Shown here piece by piece: positions 61,376 to 64,000 of a DNA stretch of 64,000 nt. Below the pieces are notes generated by a model. That model saw nothing but the letters and a program-made list of their open reading frames with translations. It did not search any database and was not told the DNA's origin. Where the stretch lies: assembly GCA_903832005.1 (NCBI GenBank), contig CAIKZO010000039.1, positions 26,640-90,639 on the forward strand, given 5' to 3'. The DNA is from Enhydrobacter aerosaccus (GTDB lineage Bacteria; Pseudomonadota; Alphaproteobacteria; Reyranellales; Reyranellaceae). Within the stretch, counting starts at the first letter, position 1, and every line of letters starts with the position of its first letter. A program made the position numbers and the translations under genes.

Positions 61376-61978
61376 CTAGAGCGGGCAGCCGGCGTCGCCG
61401 ACCAGGCTCTTGTCGGCGTTGTCGAACATGGTCTCGACCATCGCTTCGCCCGCGCGATTGACCATGCCGTTGGTGGTCGAGCACGAGGTCGCGGCGACCC
61501 AGATCACTTTGCCGGTGGCGATCGAATAGAGCGTGAGCGAGATGCGGAGTGTCGGCGGCTGCCGTGCCGGCGCGTCGCTGCTGCCGCGCAGGCCGCTGAT
61601 GTTGCCCAGGATCGAGGGCCGCGGGTTGTCGCCGGGCGACTCGTAAGTGGGCGTGTTGGCGGCCGAACCGCCGCCGCCACCACCACCCGCCTGGAGATCG
61701 AAGTAGGCCACGTCCATGCGCATCACATTGCCGCCGGAGAAGCCCACTTCATTGCCGCGCTTGGCCAGCCGTTCCATCACCTTGCCGCGCAGGTGGCGGC
61801 CGAGCGCGGTGTCGGAAGTGAGCTGCACCGCCGTCTTGGCCTTGGGAATTTTCTCGTAAGCCTTGATCTCCATCTGGCCGATGCCGAGTGGCTGCGGGAT
61901 CTGGGCCTGGGCGGCGCCGGCCGCGAGCAGGCCGAGGCACGCCAGCGCCGGGCCGGCGAGTATGGTGGCGATACGCAT
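61376..61978 (-). CDS. Secreted hypothetical protein (200 aa)
   Basis: Signal peptide (ATILAGPALACLGLLAAGAAQA) then a mature domain with QLTSDTALGRHLRGKVMERLAKRGNEVG, a Gly-rich loop (about 97-104) and PTLRISLTLYSIATGKVIWVAATSC. The pattern of beta strands around 'LTLYSIATGKVIW' is like lipoprotein or CsgG-type periplasmic proteins, but no family was confirmed. A Cys near each end of the C-terminal part may pair (ATSCST, DAGCPL). GGGGGAAAG precedes ATG 61978. Confidence 0.75.
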   Translation of the reverse strand: MRIATILAGPALACLGLLAAGAAQAQIPQPLGIGQMEIKAYEKIPKAKTAVQLTSDTALGRHLRGKVMERLAKRGNEVGFSGGNVMRMDVAYFDLQAGGGGGGGSAANTPTYESPGDNPRPSILGNISGLRGSSDAPARQPPTLRISLTLYSIATGKVIWVAATSCSTTNGMVNRAGEAMVETMFDNADKSLVGDAGCPL

Positions 61979-62002
61979 TGTCTTTCCCCCGTTGACTTCT
62001 TG

Positions 62003-62746
62003 TCAGGCCGTGAGCTTGCGCCAGCCCGGTTCGTCGCGATCGAGCATGCGCTTCAGCGACTCGAAATGCAGCGCCGACTGCTGGCTCTCGCCCGCCATCT
62101 GGCGGTTGGTGTGCGCGGCCATCTCGTCGGAAACGTTATGCAGCGGACGGCCGGTCTGCATGGCCAGCACCTGCACCATCGCTGCCCGCTCGAGGTAGTA
62201 AAGATCGTCGTAGGCTTGCGCCACCGTCGGGCCGCTCACGATCACGCCGTGGTTGCGCAGGAAGAGGATCTCCTTGCCGGCCATCGCCCGGCACATGCGC
62301 TCGCCTTCGTCGTTGTTGAGCGCCACGCCACTGTAGGCCTCGTCGTAGGCGATGCGGTCCCAGTAGCGCAGCGCGTTCTGCGAGCACATCTCGATGCGGC
62401 CGTCGCGGACCGAGGTCAACGCGGTAACGTAGGGCATATGGGTGTGCAGCACGACGGTCGCCTTGGGATTGCCGGCATGGATGCGCGCGTGGATGTAGAA
62501 GGCGGTCGGCTCGACCGGATGCTTGCCCTCGATGATGTTGCCGTCGCCGTCGGCCATCACCATGTCGGACGGCGTGATTTCCGACCAGTGCAGCCCCTGC
62601 GGATTGACCAGGAAGAGATCAGGCCGGCCGGGCACCACCATGCTGAAGTGGTTGCAGACGCCTTCGTTCAGCCCATGCCGGACGGCGGCGCGGAGTGCGG
62701 TGGTGAGATCGACGCGGGCCTGCATCACGGGATCGTTGGTCAACAT
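62003..62746 (-). CDS. Class II aldolase/adducin family protein
   Basis: 247 aa. Zn-binding His pair in VVLHTHMPYVTAL and the third His in LRNHGVIVSGPTVAQAYDDLYYLE; the nearby NHFSMVVPGRPDLFLVNPQG is also typical. Members act as fuculose-phosphate-type aldolases, decarboxylases or epimerases. The usual active-site Glu is not clearly located. Cytoplasmic. No sugar-kinase partner nearby. Confidence 0.9.
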   Translation of the reverse strand: MLTNDPVMQARVDLTTALRAAVRHGLNEGVCNHFSMVVPGRPDLFLVNPQGLHWSEITPSDMVMADGDGNIIEGKHPVEPTAFYIHARIHAGNPKATVVLHTHMPYVTALTSVRDGRIEMCSQNALRYWDRIAYDEAYSGVALNNDEGERMCRAMAGKEILFLRNHGVIVSGPTVAQAYDDLYYLERAAMVQVLAMQTGRPLHNVSDEMAAHTNRQMAGESQQSALHFESLKRMLDRDEPGWRKLTA

Positions 62747-62803
62747 TTGGCAATGATGCGGCCTCGGCCCCAGCCGGGAAAGAGAAATCGCCTTTTTCGC
62801 GGC

Positions 62804-63532
62804 CTATGCCGGTGCGGTGCCGACTGGCGTCTCGCGGCCGGAAATCTCGCGGATCAGCTTGGAGCGCACGGCGCGGCCAAAATCGTCGAAGTTGGCGGCG
62901 ACCACCATGAACGAGCCGGGGCCGCCTACGACGCTTTCCTCGTAATACTTGTCGAGCGTCGCGTCGGCTGGGCGGCCGTAATTGTTGCGGTTCATCATGA
63001 CGGGCAGGCCGTTGATGACGAAGCCCTCGGCCACCAGCTTGTCGCGGACCATTTCGGCCGGTGGGCCGTCGTTGGTGCGGCCGTCGCCCGAGATGTCGAT
63101 GATGCGGCGCTTGCTGGTGAAAGGCGCCCCCTCGAAGCACTTGGCGGAGTAGGCGAGAGCAGCACCGACGGCGGTCCAGCTCTGCGACGTGCGCGGGGCT
63201 TCGGAGAGCTTGTCGGAGAAGCGATGCGCGGCGCGGGCGCTGTCGATCAGCATCCAGTCGATCACCGTCTCCTGGTAATGCGTGCCGGCCCACTCGACGT
63301 AGCAGATCGCGATGCTTTTGTTCTCGCCCGACAGGATCGCGTCGAGCACGCGGCCATCGCTCATCGCCTCGATGTAGCCGCGCCGCTGCAGGTCGGCCTC
63401 GACCTCGTCGATCGAGCGCGAGACGTCCACTGCCATCACGAGTTCGACGTCGACAGGCGTGCCGGCGGCGCGCGCGGTGGTGGCGCTCGCCAGGGCAGCC
63501 AGGGATCCCACAATCGCTGTTCGTCGCTTCAT
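62804..63532 (-). CDS. DUF1194 (VWA-like) periplasmic protein
   Basis: 242 aa. ATG 63532 has GAGGAAAGG upstream; signal peptide ends near TTARAAG. The mature domain has a von Willebrand A-like MIDAS start (ELVMAVDVSRSIDEVEADLQ, D-x-S-x-S) and IIDISGDGRTNDGPPAEMVRDK, DUF1194 signatures. Alphaproteobacterial family of unknown role, probably metal-dependent protein binding in the periplasm. Confidence 0.9.
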   Translation of the reverse strand: MKRRTAIVGSLAALASATTARAAGTPVDVELVMAVDVSRSIDEVEADLQRRGYIEAMSDGRVLDAILSGENKSIAICYVEWAGTHYQETVIDWMLIDSARAAHRFSDKLSEAPRTSQSWTAVGAALAYSAKCFEGAPFTSKRRIIDISGDGRTNDGPPAEMVRDKLVAEGFVINGLPVMMNRNNYGRPADATLDKYYEESVVGGPGSFMVVAANFDDFGRAVRSKLIREISGRETPVGTAPA

Positions 63533-63591
63533 GCACCTTTCCTCGTGGCGCGCCGTGCAAGAATAGCACCGCACACCGGACCACAAACGAA

Positions 63592-63616
63592 AACGCCGGG
63601 GAATTCCCCCGGCGTT
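63592..63616 (-). terminator. Rho-independent terminator of the Gly-rich gene
   Basis: A 10-bp stem (AACGCCGGGG with CCCCGGCGTT) around AATTC, read on the minus strand and followed by TTTCGTTTG. It lies 24 bp after the Gly-rich gene stop. Confidence 0.8.
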
Positions 63617-63640
63617 CCCGATCAATTGATGGACGGCTTA

Positions 63641-64000
63641 TTACTGGTCGTCGTCGAAGCCACGCTTGCGCGGCTCATAATCGCGTTCGCGACGCGGCGG
63701 ACCGCTACGCTCGCGACGCGGCGGGCTCTTGTCGCCCGCCGGCGGCTCGAAGCCAGCGGCCGGCGGAGCGCCGGAGAAATCTGCACGACGGTCGCGCATC
63801 GGGCCGCCGTCGCCGGACGGGGCTGCGCCGCGATAGCCACCGCCACCTCCGCCGCCGCTGCGATCGCCACCGCCGCCGCCACCACCACCGTAGCCGCCGC
63901 CGCCGCGATAGCCACCGCCACCGCCGCCACGATCGCCGCCGCCGCCACCACCGCCGTAGCCGCCACCTCCGCCGCCGCGATAGCCACCGCCACCGCCGCC
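63641..64000 (-). CDS. Gly-rich (GGGY/RGG) protein, C-terminal part, cut by window edge
   Basis: At least 119 residues at the window edge. The visible N-terminal part is repeats of GGGGGGYRGG, YGGGGGGG and GDRGGGG; then a polar basic tail (MRDRRADFSGAPPAAGFEPP, PPRRERSGPPRRERDYEP, RKRGFDDDQ). Two TAA stops in tandem (63641-63643, 63638-63640). Such tails occur on cold-shock-like or RNA-binding proteins and helicases; the RGG/YRG pattern suits nucleic-acid binding and phase separation. The diagnostic domain, if any, lies beyond the window. Confidence 0.7.
   Translation of the reverse strand, partial: GGGGGGYRGGGGGGYGGGGGGGDRGGGGGGYRGGGGYGGGGGGGGDRSGGGGGGGYRGAAPSGDGGPMRDRRADFSGAPPAAGFEPPAGDKSPPRRERSGPPRRERDYEPRKRGFDDDQ

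Noticed and set aside
63840..64000. Possible CRISPR or tandem repeat at the window end
   Set aside because: Repeats are irregular GGN/CCN codon runs of a Gly-rich protein with an open frame, not spaced identical repeats.

Overview
The window is a gene-dense, high-GC stretch with the look of a soil or freshwater alphaproteobacterium. Pointers are branched-chain amino-acid (Liv) transport genes, TctC/Bug and NMT1-type binding proteins, CaiB/BaiF CoA-transferase, MmgE/PrpD, DUF1194, a BBP2-type outer-membrane barrel and the kdpFABCDE layout. The flavour is Reyranella- or Bradyrhizobium-like, but the genus cannot be proven from this DNA. No rRNA, tRNA, CRISPR array, transposase or phage gene was found. 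Frameshift and remnant signals and lower-GC patches lie only around 25-27.3 kb and 35.9 kb.

Layout. 1-5484 (minus): catabolic operon of two NodB/PuuE-like deacetylases, MmgE/PrpD, and livK-livH-livM (livM runs off the edge). 5607-11942: SDR with an eroded catalytic triad, a 53-aa membrane peptide, a ZIP-like membrane protein with an inserted cyclic-nucleotide domain, Tat-exported amidohydrolase, GNAT, an MntA/HepT toxin-antitoxin pair and a thiolase. 12098-22036: a complete SrfABC-type cluster with two SrfA-like membrane proteins, an actin-like SrfB, a P-loop SrfC, a Sel1-repeat membrane protein and a small convergent coiled-coil membrane protein. 22227-24877: two unknown genes and kup. 25301-27113: a BBP2 porin broken by a one-base frameshift, next to a remnant of a second outer-membrane gene. 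27328-35827: tiny membrane ORFs, then kdpF-A-B-C-D-E. 36026-44245: outer-membrane protein, unknown protein, CMD protein, purC, NMT1-type ABC importer with a 2OG-Fe(II) oxygenase and TSUP carrier, and a JAMM-motif protein. 44291-49135: copper resistance (P-type ATPase, csoR, copA, copB). 49100-52316: HxlR regulator and an EmrAB-type pump. 52476-57491: TctC, CoA-transferase, OpgC-type acyltransferase, SGNH hydrolase, cyclase. 57589-59282: membrane coiled-coil protein coupled to a TIR-domain membrane protein. 59290-64000: corA, a 46-aa membrane peptide, CMD protein, secreted protein, class II aldolase, DUF1194 protein and a Gly-rich protein cut by the window edge.

Two things stand out. First, seven upstream regions share an ungapped 48-bp element: TATG, 7 bp, TATG, 19 bp, then a block close to CTCGAAATCCTATG. 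Boxes 1, 2 and 3 are 11 and 33 bp apart, so all lie in helical phase. Its second box lies 74-86 nt before the start codon of four tiny membrane ORFs, the porin, the kdp leader ORF and an unknown gene. This looks like an unrecognised regulon. Second, the SrfABC-type cluster and the TIR pair are both membrane-anchored systems of unclear function; in the Srf cluster three proteins repeat one plan (membrane helix, coiled coil, single Cys).
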